Below the pieces are notes generated by a model. It saw only the letters and a program-made list of their open reading frames with translations. It had not been told where the DNA came from and made no database searches. A stretch of DNA of 64,000 bases, taken from positions 119,658 through 183,657 of the forward strand of contig KV908490.1 of the NCBI GenBank assembly GCA_002005505.1. The letters run 5' to 3'. Source of the DNA: Botryococcus braunii (lineage: Eukaryota > Chlorophyta > Trebouxiophyceae). Positions within the stretch are counted from its first letter, which is position 1. Every line of letters starts with the position of its first letter. The translations under genes and the position numbers were made by a program. This document shows positions 53,563 through 64,000 of this stretch, piece after piece.

Positions 53563-54943
53563 CAGTGGATGAGTTCCTCCCGGTGATCCTGTGACTTGGT
53601 CAGGGGCAGCTTCCTCCGGGAGACACTTCCCCTGACCGACAGGCTCGGTTGCAGCCTCGTCAGGGGCTTCTGGGAGGGTGCTGTCAGGTCTGTTGCTGGA
53701 GCAGGTTATGCTGATAGCGCCATTCTGAGTACGGAGTTGGTTGGGACCAGCAGGATGTTCACTGTCCTGCTGCTGGAGTTGCAGGTCTTCAGGGTATGAA
53801 AACTGCTGAGGCTGTCCAGGCAGAATGTGTATTCCCACTCTGGAGGCCCCCCGAAGATGCTCTACAAATACCACATCTCTGCTCTCCCTCCAGACTCCCC
53901 CTCCAAAATAAATCCTGAACGCCTTGGACACCGGGGAATATCCAGTAAACATGCCAGGCACTGCCTTAGGTGCAAACACTCCCCTCTGATGCTCTGGTAC
54001 ATGGACAAAGGCCAGGCATCCCCACGTACGCAAGAGGGAAACATCTGGTTTGTATCCCATAAACATTTCAAAGGGAGTGAGAGGCCTGCCTGTGCTGGGT
54101 CCCATATTCAGGAGAGTGCATGCTGTTTCCAAGGCTTCTTTCCACATGACAGGGCTTGCTACAGCAAAATTAAGTAGGGTTCTGGTTCGCTCCTTCAAGG
54201 TCCTGTTGGCTCGCTCTGCTATCCCATTCTGCTGTGGGGTGTAGGGAGCAGACATCTCCAATTTAGTGCCCTGAGAAGCACAGATCTTCTTGAATCCGGC
54301 ATTAATAAATTCAGTACCTCTGTAGCTCCGGATACACTTTACTGTGACTCCTTTTTCGGTCTGCCAGAACATAATAAGGTCTTTGACAACAGACCAAATG
54401 ACATCCTTAGTTCTCACTGGCAGGACAGCCTTCCATCCAGACTCTTCATCTGCCACTGTCACTCAAAACCGTTCTCCTGTAATGGCAGCTGGGGAGATGG
54501 GGCCCACTGTATCAATATGAATTCTGTCAAGAGGATTTATTGCAGGCCTGGAACTTTCCCCAAATGGAGGACGGGTGTGCTTCCCCTCAATACATGCTTC
54601 ACAATACTTTGGACAGTTCTCACACGTTGACAGGGAAGTGTCAATGCCTGTGACTAGCTGTTCGTTGCTCAGGCGCTGCATCCATGATTCACCCGGATGT
54701 CCCATTCTGCTGTGCCACAGAAATCGTTTCGCACAGTCATGCTGCAGGTTTTTCTTGGATTTGTTCTTCACTGCAGCTGCCACTGGTAACGAGTTTTGCA
54801 CTGGGGCAACAGGTAGGCAGTCATGTACATAATAAAGACCATTTTCTGCTCTGATGGGCATCTTCCAGCCATTCGGGCCAGAGACTGTTGTGAATGCACC
54901 CATGCTGTCTGTGGCAAAACAGGCTCCATCACGAAGGGCAGCA
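53563..54943 (-). pseudogene. Copia-E integrase
   Basis: GAG-pre-integrase (FLWHSRMGHPGESW, NCPKYCEACIEGK), DRIHIDTVGPIS, then a stop at 54463 (Trp to TGA) after GERF. The second catalytic motif reads RSYRGTEF where relatives have RCDRGTEF, so the Asp is lost. TPQQNGIAERAN with the Glu remains. The left side is cut by Copia-F and the right side by Copia-G. Confidence 0.92.
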
Positions 54944-54948
54944 GAAAC

Positions 54949-55654
54949 TGTTATAATAGTGACAGAACATTTTGATGCCTTTCCCTCAGAAGAGTAATAG
55001 TGGCCAGATCTGCTTCAATGAATAATAGGTGGCAGAACCTCGGAGTTTTGCCAGAACCAATCTAGACCAATTATACGTTGATTAGGAAGAATGAGGTAAT
55101 CAGACACGGTTTGCTAGAAAGGATTTATGACGCCGGCATGCAAGGACGAGGCACTTGATTGGGACATTAAAGGCACTTCGGGTGCTTATCTCTTGACTGT
55201 TGCCTATCAAGTCCTCATTCACATTCGGTCACTGCTTGTTCTCCTACACACAACAAGAGTACCGACGAGCTAATCACCCTTCGTGCCCGGGTCATACAGG
55301 TAACCTGACGTTAAGAGACTGAAGCCTCATTGACTATGGGTTAGGAAAGGTCTAGGTAATATTATTAAGTTGGTGCTAATGCTTTTCCTCATTGAACACT
55401 GATAATGCAGACTATCGGTAGTTACGTAGATTAAGTAGTTTGAATTACGGAGCGATGAGAGAAAGCAAGTAGCATTGTAATGACTTGATTGGGACATTAA
55501 AGGCACTTCGGGTGCTTATCTCTTGACTGTTGCCTATCAAGTCCTCATTCACATTCGGTCACTGCTTGTTCTCCTACACACAACAAGAGTACCGACGAGC
55601 TAATCACCCTTCGTGCCCGGGTCATACAGGGAACGCCGAACACAGAAGTTTACA
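54949..55654 (+). repeat. Copia-G 5' LTR with internal duplication
   Basis: 148-bp repeats 55153-55300 and 55483-55630 are identical. The first ends CAG|GTAACC; the second has CTAAT 26 bases before CATACAG|G. The predicted intron is 55300-55629 (330 nt). A weak TATA-like TTTATGA lies about 35 bases before the first repeat. Confidence 0.93.
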
Positions 55655-55668
55655 GGTTATGGGCCCAC
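55655..55668 (+). promoter_or_regulatory. Copia-G primer-binding site
   Basis: GGTTATGGGCCCAC directly after the LTR. Confidence 0.88.
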
Positions 55669-55720
55669 AGCTTTTCTGCTGAGGCATGAAAAATGTATGA
55701 CTTGGGCAAAGTAGTCTGCG

Positions 55721-56245
55721 ATGGCGCGAACGCGACAAACCGGACGTATGAGCACGGGCGGAAGTAGACCTCCTCCACCTCCACCTCCTCCTCCAACATA
55801 TAAAGAGCGAAGAAAGGCAGGAGGAGAGAAAGGCCCACGGACGATAGACGAACGAGTATTCCTAGTGAAGGACTTCGTCCACGAAGCACACGGACGAGGA
55901 GCACTCACCCCACCTCAGTGGTTCAGAGAGCGTTTCCCGATATATCCAGCTTATAAATTCACTGTTTGGGAGATCTCTTTCATCAACGGAGAGCCAGGAT
56001 ATCTGACAAGAGCAATTTTTGAGAGGTGCTTACAGCAAACGGGAGGTCCATCGCAAGAAGCTTATTGGACAGAGAAAGCTGCCTACGCAGCGATTGAGCT
56101 TGCTTTAAGCAGCCTGGGAGACGACTTCATTGATCATCTAATTCTCTACGGCGGAGGAGAATTTCACGCAGACGAGTGGGACACAGAGGACGACAGTGAG
56201 GACGAGGACGGAGACTCCAGACTGTCAGAAAGGAGCGACGACTGA
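55721..56245 (+). CDS. Leader ORF (ORF0) of Copia-G, function unknown
   Basis: 174 codons, starting MARTRQTGRMSTGG and stopping 15 bases before gag ATG 56261. It has nine prolines near residue 20-30, TPPQWFRERFPIYPAYKF, the segment AYAAIELALSSLGDDF and acidic tail DDSEDEDGDSRLSERSDD. Differences from Copia-A and B are mostly conservative or silent. The short gap to gag suggests reinitiation or leaky scanning if both are made from one mRNA. Confidence 0.82.
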   Translation: MARTRQTGRMSTGGSRPPPPPPPPPTYKERRKAGGEKGPRTIDERVFLVKDFVHEAHGRGALTPPQWFRERFPIYPAYKFTVWEISFINGEPGYLTRAIFERCLQQTGGPSQEAYWTEKAAYAAIELALSSLGDDFIDHLILYGGGEFHADEWDTEDDSEDEDGDSRLSERSDD

Positions 56246-56260
56246 CAGGGTCCGAACAGC

Positions 56261-57643
56261 ATGAAGAAGAAGGGTACGAGTACCAGCTCAGAATCGAAGT
56301 CAGCAGGAGAGGAGTCTACATCAACTCCTACCAGGGAGCCTTGCACTCCCAGCACCTCCAGAGGGGAAGGAGACACACTTCCCAAGGTCATTGCCACTCA
56401 GGTCAAGGTACATATAAAACTGCTACGTAAGGGCCAGAACTTTGTGGTGTGGGACAATGCTTTTACTGCAGCAAATGATGCCAAGGGTTCGTTGCCAGCC
56501 ATTCAACAAGCTATGCCTGGGACCATCCACAATGCCGCAGCTTTGTTGCTGCTGTATGAATCAGTACCAGAAGACTGGTTGGGGGAGCTGTCAAGTAAGC
56601 CATCTGCATATGATGCATATGTGTATATCTGTAGGAAGTTTGTGGGAGGTTACAATACTCAGGCCAATGCTGACTGGTTAAAGGAGATGTCCCGTGGCAT
56701 GAAACAAGGTGAAACCATCTCTAAGTATGTCAATAGGATGATTAATCTGAAAGGGTGCTTGAAACGCAATGGACATGATCTTCTAGATGGGCACGTGGCC
56801 ACCCAGATCGTGCAGGGCCTGCCAGCAGCTGCCAATCCCCCTGGACTGCTGCCTACAGCCGTTGCTTATCCCTTGGACCAGCTAGCAGACCTCATCTCCA
56901 CCACAGCAGAAGCAACGGGCTACGATGATGACCCAGAACTGCCTGCAGTGGTCATGACTGCACAACCAGTGCAGGCTGCTGCAGCCCCTGCCCCCACTGC
57001 ATGTGCTGTCACTCAGACCAGACAGTCTACAGACACAGAGACCAAGGGAGAAGTACGTGGTACGTGCAACTACTGCCACAAAAGGGGACACTTCTGGAGA
57101 GACTGCCGCAAGAGACAGAGGGACACCGAAACCCAGAGGAATGTGGTAGCAGCAGTGCAGCAACTGGCAGGCATGTGGCCCCAAGGTCAGTTTCCCGGAG
57201 GACCTCAGCCCCCACCAGCAGTCCAGCATGTCTTCCCTGAAGCGGGAGCGTTTCCACTACTGCACCCACCACCAGGTCCACCTTCTCCCCCACCTCAAGG
57301 TATGCCACACGTGGTATCCTATAATGTTCTCAAACCATGCAAGGGGAACATTTCCAAACAGTCCTGGTTGGTAGACAGTGGAGCATCAGTCCATCTTGTC
57401 AATGATCTGTCACTGTTACATGCTCCTACAGTCCATGCTACACCTATCCCTCTGCAGCTGGCCACGTCTGATGCAACAGGAGGAATCACTGCCACAGGAT
57501 CAATCTGCCTATTGAACCAGCATTCTATCCCACTGTGGCTGCACCATGTTCAGTGTGTTCCCTCTGCAACGGTGAACATCTTGTCTGTTTCTGCTGCTCT
57601 TCGTGATGGAGCTTGCTTTACCACAGACAGCATGGGGCAGTAA
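56261..57643 (+). CDS. Copia-G gag and protease, truncated frame
   Basis: 460 codons: capsid core, CCHC knuckle (CNYCHKRGHFWRDC at about 271), protease (WLVDSGASVHLVND at about 370). The frame ends just after RDGACFTTDSMG because the integrase deletion shifts phase. Gag and protease could still be made from this copy. Confidence 0.93.
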   Translation: MKKKGTSTSSESKSAGEESTSTPTREPCTPSTSRGEGDTLPKVIATQVKVHIKLLRKGQNFVVWDNAFTAANDAKGSLPAIQQAMPGTIHNAAALLLLYESVPEDWLGELSSKPSAYDAYVYICRKFVGGYNTQANADWLKEMSRGMKQGETISKYVNRMINLKGCLKRNGHDLLDGHVATQIVQGLPAAANPPGLLPTAVAYPLDQLADLISTTAEATGYDDDPELPAVVMTAQPVQAAAAPAPTACAVTQTRQSTDTETKGEVRGTCNYCHKRGHFWRDCRKRQRDTETQRNVVAAVQQLAGMWPQGQFPGGPQPPPAVQHVFPEAGAFPLLHPPPGPPSPPPQGMPHVVSYNVLKPCKGNISKQSWLVDSGASVHLVNDLSLLHAPTVHATPIPLQLATSDATGGITATGSICLLNQHSIPLWLHHVQCVPSATVNILSVSAALRDGACFTTDSMGQ

Positions 57644-60600
57644 GCTGGAGATGTCTGCCCCCTACACTCCCCAGCAGAACGGGATAGCAGAGCGAGCCAA
57701 CAGGACCTTGAAGGAGCGAACCAGAACCCTCCTCAATTTTGCTGGTGCCAGCCCTGTCATGTGGAAAGAGGCCCTAGAAACAGCCTGCATCCTCCTGAAT
57801 ATGGGACCCAGTACAGGCAGGCCTCTCACTCCTTGTGAATTGTTCATGGGATACAAGCCAGATGTGTCACTTCTTCGTACGTGGGGATGCCTGGCATTTG
57901 TGCATGTCCCAGATCAGCAGAGGGGGGTATTTGCACCAAAGACTGTGCCAGGCATGTTCACTGGCTATTCCCCAGTGTCCAAAGCATATCGTATTTATCT
58001 GGGAGGGGGGGTCTGGAGAGAGAGCAGAGATGTCCAGTTTGTGGAACACATCCGAGGAGCCTCTCGGGTGGGAATGTCCAACCTCCCTGACCAGCCACTA
58101 CAGTTCACGTATCCTGAAGGTTTGCCAGCTCAGCAGCACCTCAGCAACCCAACAGTCTCCTCACCTCAGTGCAGCAATCAGAATCAGGCTGTCAGAGCTC
58201 CCTGCCCCAGCATCAGACTTGACAGCACCCTCCCAGGACCCCCTGACCAAGCTGCAACCGAGCCTGCATGTCAGGGGAAGTCTTCCCAAGAGGAGGGCGC
58301 TCCAGAAACTGGTCATGGACCAAGTGAGGAACCACTGCAGCTGGATCTGGACCAGTCCGGGGCACTGGACACGCTTCAGCGACTTGCACGTGGAGGCCCT
58401 GACAGTGGGCAGCATCAACGGACATTGGAGCGAGCACAGCAGTCACTCCGGAATACTCTTCCCGCCACTGCATATCCTCCTCTGGATGGACTGTCTCGGG
58501 CTCAACGCTATGAGCAACGAGCAGCTGCTCGTGAAATCCTGCTGGCACAGGATGGGGGAGAGAACTGTGAGAGAGAGGGGCTGACTGATGGTGACACTAA
58601 GTCACAGGGACCAGGGGAAGTGCAGGATTTGAGTAAGGTGCAAGAGGAACCTGTTTCAATTGTGAGTGAAGAGAGGGGGACAGTCTCTGATCAGACTGAA
58701 AATGGTCCAAGTGAGCTGAGATGCATGGGTGGGTCCTGTTCAGTGCCTGAGGGAACTGTTAGAGATGTGAGCTCAGTCTGGAATGCCCAAGGACAATGTG
58801 GTGCCAGCCACACGTGTGTGGGCTATGCTTGTGAGTGTGCTACTGGGCCTGCGCCCCAGCGCTCATGTTTGGCAGGAAGCAGACAGAGAGAGAGAGAGAG
58901 ATGGGCCCAGCACCAAGACAGACCAAGTGCCCAAGCTGCGCATAGTGGTGTAATTGCCTGTGAGAGCTCAGACGTGGTTGAAACCCGTCAGACATGTAAG
59001 AGTGTGGATGAGGAGGTGAATCGGAAGCTTGGACAGTGTGAGAATTTGCCTAATGATAAGAGCTTTCCGAGAGATACCTGTGTTTGGGAGGATGATGTGA
59101 GAGTGCGAAGCAGTAAGCTCGAAAGGGCAAACTGTGAGTCGAAGAGAGAGAGAGAGCAGCGAGGAGGGTCAGAATCCTCACAACCTGCACCCAGGTGCAG
59201 TGCGGCGACATTCAGCGAAAGAGTAGTGGGTGAAGAAGAGAGTGGGAGCAAGCCAGATCAGGGGAAGCACACAGGGGTACGGTTTGGGAAGATTAGTGTG
59301 CCATCCAGCTTGAGGGAGGCACAGAAGTCCCCTCAGTGGGAATATTGGAAGGCTGCTATGCAAGAAGAGCAGAATTCCTTGGATGCCCATGAGGTCATGG
59401 AGTATGTCCCTAGACCTCGTGGTCATAAGGTGATTCCAGTTCATTGGATCTTTTCCGTGAAAATGGATGCACATGGAAATGTGCTGAGGTTCAAGGCTAG
59501 GCTGGTAGCTCAAGGATGCAAGCAAATTCCTGGTGTAGATGTCATGGAGGTCTTTGCTCCAACTAGCAGCTATGGGTCCAGGAGAGCCTTATTGTCAGTC
59601 GCTGCACAAGAGGGCCTTGAAATCCACCAGGTGGATGTCAAGACTGCGTTCATGAATGGGGAATTAGAGGAGGAAGTGTATGTCACACAACCTCCTGGGT
59701 TTGAAAATGGGGATGGGAACACAGTGTGTCGCTTGAAGAAGGCTCTGTATGGCCTGAAACAAGCCCCAAGGGCATGGCATAAGACCCTTAATGAGAAGCT
59801 ACATACCATGGGGTATGAAGTGTGCAAGAGTGATGCTGGTGTCTATGTGAAGTGCTCAGTAGATGGAGGAAAATCCTTTGTGCTGATTTATGTTGATGAT
59901 CTATTGATAGTTTCCAAGGGCATGGGTGAGATTGAGAGAGTGAAAGGTTTGCTTAAGCAGGAGTTCACCATTCATGATCTAGGAGAGGCGAAAGATTTCT
60001 TGGGCTGCCAAGTAATGAGAGATAGAGAAAAAGGGTTGATTTCATTGAGCTGCATCCCCAAGATTGATGCACTCGTTGAGAAATTTGGGCTAGATCTGGA
60101 GTTTGTGGGGCCTGACACCCCTATGACTAAGGATTTTGTGGCCACACAGCAACCTGTGTCTAAGGACAACAGTGCCAGCATTGGGGCTGGGAGTCCCTTG
60201 CCACCAGGACACAGATATTGTGAACTGGTTGGGTCATTGTTGTACATTGCCAACACCACTAGGCCTGATGTTTCCCAGGCTGTGGGAGTGCTGTCCAGGT
60301 ATAGGATCACTCCCACTACTGCTCACTGGAATGAGGCAGTCAGAGTGCTGAAATATCTGAAGGCCACCAGGGATCTTGTTTTGGTGCTTGGAGGGCAGGA
60401 TACAGAGCTGGAGGGCTTTGTTGATGCAGATTATGGTGGTGATCAGGATCATCGGTTTTCCACCACTGGTTACGTAATTCGTGTGTTCGGAGGAGCTGTA
60501 GTTTGGGGAAGCAAGAAGCAGTCTGCAGTTGCTACCTCCACTGTAGAGGCTGAGTTTATGGCGGCAAGTGCAGCTGTCAAAGAGGCCAATTGGATGAAGG

Positions 60601-60875
60601 GATTCCTGGAAGAAATTGGTATTTCTCCATGGATTGTGAAGATCCACTGTGATAATCAGGGATGCATCAATCATCTCAGAAATCCAGTGTTCTCGAAGCA
60701 TACCAAACACATTGCAATCAGCTTTCATTTTGCAAGGGAAGCTATTGCATTGGGTCAGGTGGATGTGAAATACGTTCCTTCTGCAAGGAATGTGGCAGAT
60801 ATATTCACGAAGCCGTTAACAAGGCAAGTATTTCAGGGACATCGTGAGGCTCTGGGATTGGCCAAGTTTTTGTGA
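57644..60875 (+). pseudogene. Copia-G pol: integrase C-terminal part, RT, RNase H
   Basis: Resumes at KLEMSAPYTPQQNG, so the zinc-binding block and the first two catalytic Asp of integrase are gone; the Glu remains. The linker, RT (YVDDLLIVSK) and RNase H (DADYGGD, DNQGCINHLRNP) are unbroken to TGA 60875. The open frame extends back to 57603, overlapping the gag frame by about 40 bases in another phase. The junction has GGG shared by both sides. Confidence 0.92.
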
Positions 60876-60893
60876 GGAAAAGGCAAGGGGAAG

Positions 60894-61599
60894 TGTTATA
60901 ATAGTGACAGAACATTTTGATGCCTTTCCCTCAGAAGAGTAATAGTGGCCAGATCTGCTTCAATGAATAATAGGTGGCAGAACCTCGGAGTTTTGCCAGA
61001 ACCAATCTAGACCAATTATACGTTGATTAGGAAGAATGAGGTAATCAGACACGGTTTGCTAGAAAGGATTTATGACGCCGGCATGCAAGGACGAGGCACT
61101 TGATTGGGACATTAAAGGCACTTCGGGTGCTTATCTCTTGACTGTTGCCTATCAAGTCCTCATTCACATTCGGTCACTGCTTGTTCTCCTACACACAACA
61201 AGAGTACCGACGAGCTAATCACCCTTCGTGCCCGGGTCATACAGGTAACCTGACGTTAAGAGACTGAAGCCTCATTGACTATGGGTTAGGAAAGGTCTAG
61301 GTAATATTATTAAGTTGGTGCTAATGCTTTTCCTCATTGAACACTGATAATGCAGACTATCGGTAGTTACGTAGATTAAGTAGTTTGAATTACGGAGCGA
61401 TGAGAGAAAGCAAGTAGCATTGTAATGACTTGATTGGGACATTAAAGGCACTTCGGGTGCTTATCTCTTGACTGTTGCCTATCAAGTCCTCATTCACATT
61501 CGGTCACTGCTTGTTCTCCTACACACAACAAGAGTACCGACGAGCTAATCACCCTTCGTGCCCGGGTCATACAGGGAACGCCGAACACAGAAGTTTACA
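60894..61599 (+). repeat. Copia-G 3' LTR
   Basis: Identical by eye to 54949-55654, preceded by polypurine AAAGGCAAGGGGAAG and followed by GAAAC. Confidence 0.94.
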
Positions 61600-61604
61600 G
61601 AAAC

Positions 61605-62930
61605 AGACAAGATGTTCGTCGTTGCAGAGGGAACACACTGAACATGATGCAGCCACAGTTGGATACATTGCTGGTTCAATAGGCAGACTGATCCAGTGGC
61701 AATAATTCCTCCTGTTGAATCAGACGTGGCCAGCTGCAGGGGGATGGGAGCAGCATGTACTGTGGGAGCATGTAGCAGGGAAAGATTATTTACAAGATGA
61801 ACTAACGCTCCACTGTCTACCAACCAGGACTGTTTGGATATTCTCCCCTTGCATGGTTTGAGAGCATTATAGGATACCACGTGTGGCATACCTTCTGGTG
61901 GAGGAGAGGGTGGACCAGGTGGTGGGTGCAGTAGTGGAAAGACTCCAGCTGCAGGGAAGGCATGCTGGACTGCTGGAGGGGGCTGGAGTCCTCCGGGAAG
62001 CTGTCCTTGGGGCCACATGCCAGCCAGTTGCTGCACCGCTGCTACCACATTCCTCTGGGTTTCTGCGTCCCTCTGCCTCTTGCGGCAGTCTCTCCAGAAG
62101 TGCCCCTTTTTGTGACAGTAGTTGCACGTACCACGTACCTCCACCTTGGCCTCTGTGTCTGTAGGCTGTCTGGTCTGAGTCGCAGCACATGCAACAGGAG
62201 CATGGACTGCAGCAGCTGGGGTTGGCTGTGCTGTCATGACCATTGCAGGCTGATCTGGGTCATCGTTATAGCCCATTGCTTCTGCTGTGGTGGAGATGAG
62301 GTCTGCCAGCTGGTTCAGGGGATAAGCCACGGCTGTAGGCAGTAGTCCAGGAGAGTTGGCAGTTGCAGGCAGGCCTTGCACAATCTGTGTGGCCACGTGC
62401 CCATCCAAGAGATCATGTCCATTTCGTTTCAGACAACCTTTCAGATTGATCATCCTATTGACGTACTGGGAAATTGTTTCACCTTGTTTCATGCCACGAG
62501 ACATCTCTTTCAACCAGTCAGCATTAGCCTGAGGGTTGTAGCCTCCCACAAACTTCCTACAAATATGCACATACGCATCATACGCTGATGGTTTACTTGA
62601 CAGCTCACCCAACCAGTCTTCAGGAACTGATTCATACAGTAACAACAATGCTGCAGCATTATGGGTAGTCCCAGGCATAGCTTCTTGAATGGCAGGCAAA
62701 GAACCCTTTGCATCATTGGCTGCCGTAAATGCATTGTCCCACACCACAAAGTTCTGACCTTTACGCTGCAGTTTGATATGAACCTTGACTAGTGTAGCAA
62801 TGACCTTGGGAAGGGTGTCTCCTTCCCCCTTTGAAGTACTGGGAGTGCATGGTTCCCTGGTGGGGGTTGATGTAGACTCCTCTCCTGCTGATTTTGATTC
62901 AGAGCTGGTTCTGGTACCCTTCTTCTTCAT
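61605..62930 (-). pseudogene. Copia-E gag and protease
   Basis: Open frame from ATG 62930: MKKKGTRTSSES, capsid core, CCHC knuckle (CNYCHKKGHFWRDC), protease WLVDSGALVHLVNN (Ser to Leu after DSGA). It continues into integrase at 54943 once Copia-G is removed (TNILSV joins SAALRDGACF). This part has no stop of its own, but the polyprotein is broken downstream. Confidence 0.93.
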
Positions 62931-62945
62931 GCTGTTTGGTGCTGG

Positions 62946-63470
62946 TCAGTTGTCGCTCCTCTCTGACAGTCTGGAGTCTCCGTCCTCGTCCTCACTGTCG
63001 TCCTCTGTGACCCACTCGTCCACGTGAAACTCGCCCTCGCCGTAGAAAATTAGTCGGTCAATGAAGTCGTCTCCCAGGCTGCTCAAGGCTAACTCAATGG
63101 CTGCGTAGGCTGCCTTCTCTGTCCAATATGCTTCGTGTGATGGTCCTCCCGTTTGCTGTAGGCACCTCTCAAAGATTGCGCATGTCAGATATCCAGGCTC
63201 TTCGTTGATGAACGAAACTTCCCACACTGTAAATTTATAGGCTGGATATATCGGAAAGCGATCTTGGAACCACTGAGGAGGCGTGAGTGCTCCCGGTCCA
63301 TGGGCTTCGTTGACGAAGTCCTTTACAAGAAATGCTCGTTCTTCAATCGTTCGTGGTCCTTTCTCTCCTCCTGCCTTTCTTCGCTCGTTATATGTTGGAG
63401 GAGGAGGTGGAGGAGGAGGAGGTCTACCTCCGCCCGTGCTCATGCGTCCGCTTTGCCTCTTTCGCGCCAT
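62946..63470 (-). CDS. Leader ORF (ORF0) of Copia-E, function unknown
   Basis: 174 codons, MARKRQSGRMSTGG start, nine prolines, TPPQWFQDRFPIYPAYKF and acidic tail. It is intact although the element's pol is damaged, and stops 15 bases before gag. Closest to the Copia-A copy. Confidence 0.82.
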   Translation of the reverse strand: MARKRQSGRMSTGGGRPPPPPPPPPTYNERRKAGGEKGPRTIEERAFLVKDFVNEAHGPGALTPPQWFQDRFPIYPAYKFTVWEVSFINEEPGYLTCAIFERCLQQTGGPSHEAYWTEKAAYAAIELALSSLGDDFIDRLIFYGEGEFHVDEWVTEDDSEDEDGDSRLSERSDN

Positions 63471-63522
63471 TGCAGATTACTTTGCTCGAGTCATACATCT
63501 TACATGCCCCGCATAAGAGTTG

Positions 63523-63536
63523 GTGGGCCCATAACC
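63523..63536 (-). promoter_or_regulatory. Copia-E primer-binding site
   Basis: Minus-strand GGTTATGGGCCCAC adjoining the LTR at 63537. Confidence 0.88.
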
Positions 63537-64000
63537 TGTAAACTTCTGAGCTTGGCGTTTCCTGTATGACCCGGCACGAGGGTGTTTAGTCCGGCGGCAC
63601 TCTTGTTGTATGTCGATTAACAAGCATTGGCGACTGTGAGTGAGGTGACTTGACTGGCAACAGTTGAACGACAAACACCCGAAGCGCTTTTGTAGTCCCA
63701 ATCAAGTCTTACAATGCTTATTGCTCTCTCTCATCACTCAGTAATTCAAACTACTCTATCTACGTAGTTACTGATAGTCTGCATTACCGATGTCCGATGA
63801 GCTAAAACATTAGCACCTTCCTAATACACATTATCTAGACCCTTTCCTAATCCATTGTTCTTGTATGTGTGATGCCATGACAACAGTTTACCTGTATGAC
63901 CCGGCACGAGGGTGTTTAGTCCGGCAGCACTCTTGTTGTATGTCGATTAACAAGCAGTGGCGACTGTGAGTGAGGTGACTTGACTGGCAACAGTTGAACG
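63537..64000 (-). repeat. Copia-E 5' LTR, inner part
   Basis: The first 464 bases inward from the primer site match 43236-43699 with about four substitutions. It includes the full predicted intron 63562-63891. The outer end lies past the window. Confidence 0.92.

Larger units (their letters stand above)
54949..61599 (+). mobile_element. Copia-G, young but integrase-deleted Ty1/copia retrotransposon
   Basis: 6.65 kb, same family as Copia-B. LTRs 54949-55654 and 60894-61599 (706 bp each) look identical; duplication GAAAC at 54944-54948 and 61600-61604. The leader ORF is intact. Gag-pol is split by a deletion of about 0.64 kb at 57640. Inserted in Copia-E. Confidence 0.95.
43236..64000 (-). mobile_element. 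Copia-E, interrupted Ty1/copia retrotransposon
   Basis: Same family as Copia-A. 3' LTR 43236-43965; pol 43984-46540; Copia-F inserted 46546-53557; integrase 53563-54943; Copia-G inserted 54949-61599; gag/protease 61605-62930; leader ORF 62946-63470; primer-binding site 63523-63536; 5' LTR 63537 to beyond the window. Both insertions carry perfect 5-bp duplications that rejoin the frame. Several stops and shifts make it defective. Confidence 0.94.

Noticed and set aside
55153..55630. LTR direct repeats considered as a CRISPR-like array
   Set aside because: Only two copies of 148 bp in each LTR; eukaryotic retrotransposon context.

Overview
The window is a eukaryotic, plant- or green-alga-like intergenic region made almost wholly of nested transposable elements and long microsatellites. 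No host gene, rRNA, tRNA or CRISPR array was recognised. Evidence for this type of genome: a CACTA (EnSpm) DNA transposon with a TNP2-type transposase and spliceosomal introns, six Ty1/copia elements, part of a Ty3/gypsy element, and very long (TAA)n, (GA)n, (CT)n, (GT)n and (CA)n tracts. The species cannot be fixed from sequence alone; a repeat-rich streptophyte is my guess.

Left half. Copia-A (+ strand) runs from before base 1 to 32911 and itself sits in the reverse transcriptase of an older Ty3/gypsy element (32912 to about 35000, - strand). Copia-A gag is split by a 20.2-kb CACTA transposon (979-21182, 3-bp duplication ATT) and by Copia-B (21613-28884, - strand, duplication CAAAC). The CACTA element carries a ten-exon transposase gene (1403-6744), two unknown multi-exon genes (8861-10491 and 10601-12678), two perfect 84-bp palindromes, long microsatellites, and a nested gag-less Copia-C (13294-19164).

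Right half. Copia-D (35674 to about 42800, - strand) lies in a (CA)n tract and holds a small solo-LTR-like insertion (39631-39929). Copia-E (43236 to beyond 64000, - strand) is split by intact Copia-F (46546-53557, duplication AGATC) and by Copia-G (54949-61599, + strand, duplication GAAAC). Removing each insertion rejoins the interrupted host element, so the nesting order is well supported.

Most notable. (1) All five LTR types carry two near-identical 133-148-bp direct repeats about 330 bp apart. The first ends in a splice-donor-like CAG|GT and the second in a branch-point plus CAG|G acceptor-like signal, which suggests a 321-354-nt intron inside each LTR that reverse transcription could restore through the duplicated exon. 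(2) Every copia element with a visible start has a primer-binding site matching the internal anticodon arm of initiator tRNA-Met, as in Drosophila copia. (3) Five elements carry an extra conserved ORF (166-176 aa) between the primer-binding site and gag. (4) In Copia-C and Copia-F the LTR end is complementary to the primer-binding site and can form a 10-bp hairpin with it. Copia-B and Copia-F keep complete gag-pol frames; A, C, D, E and G are defective.
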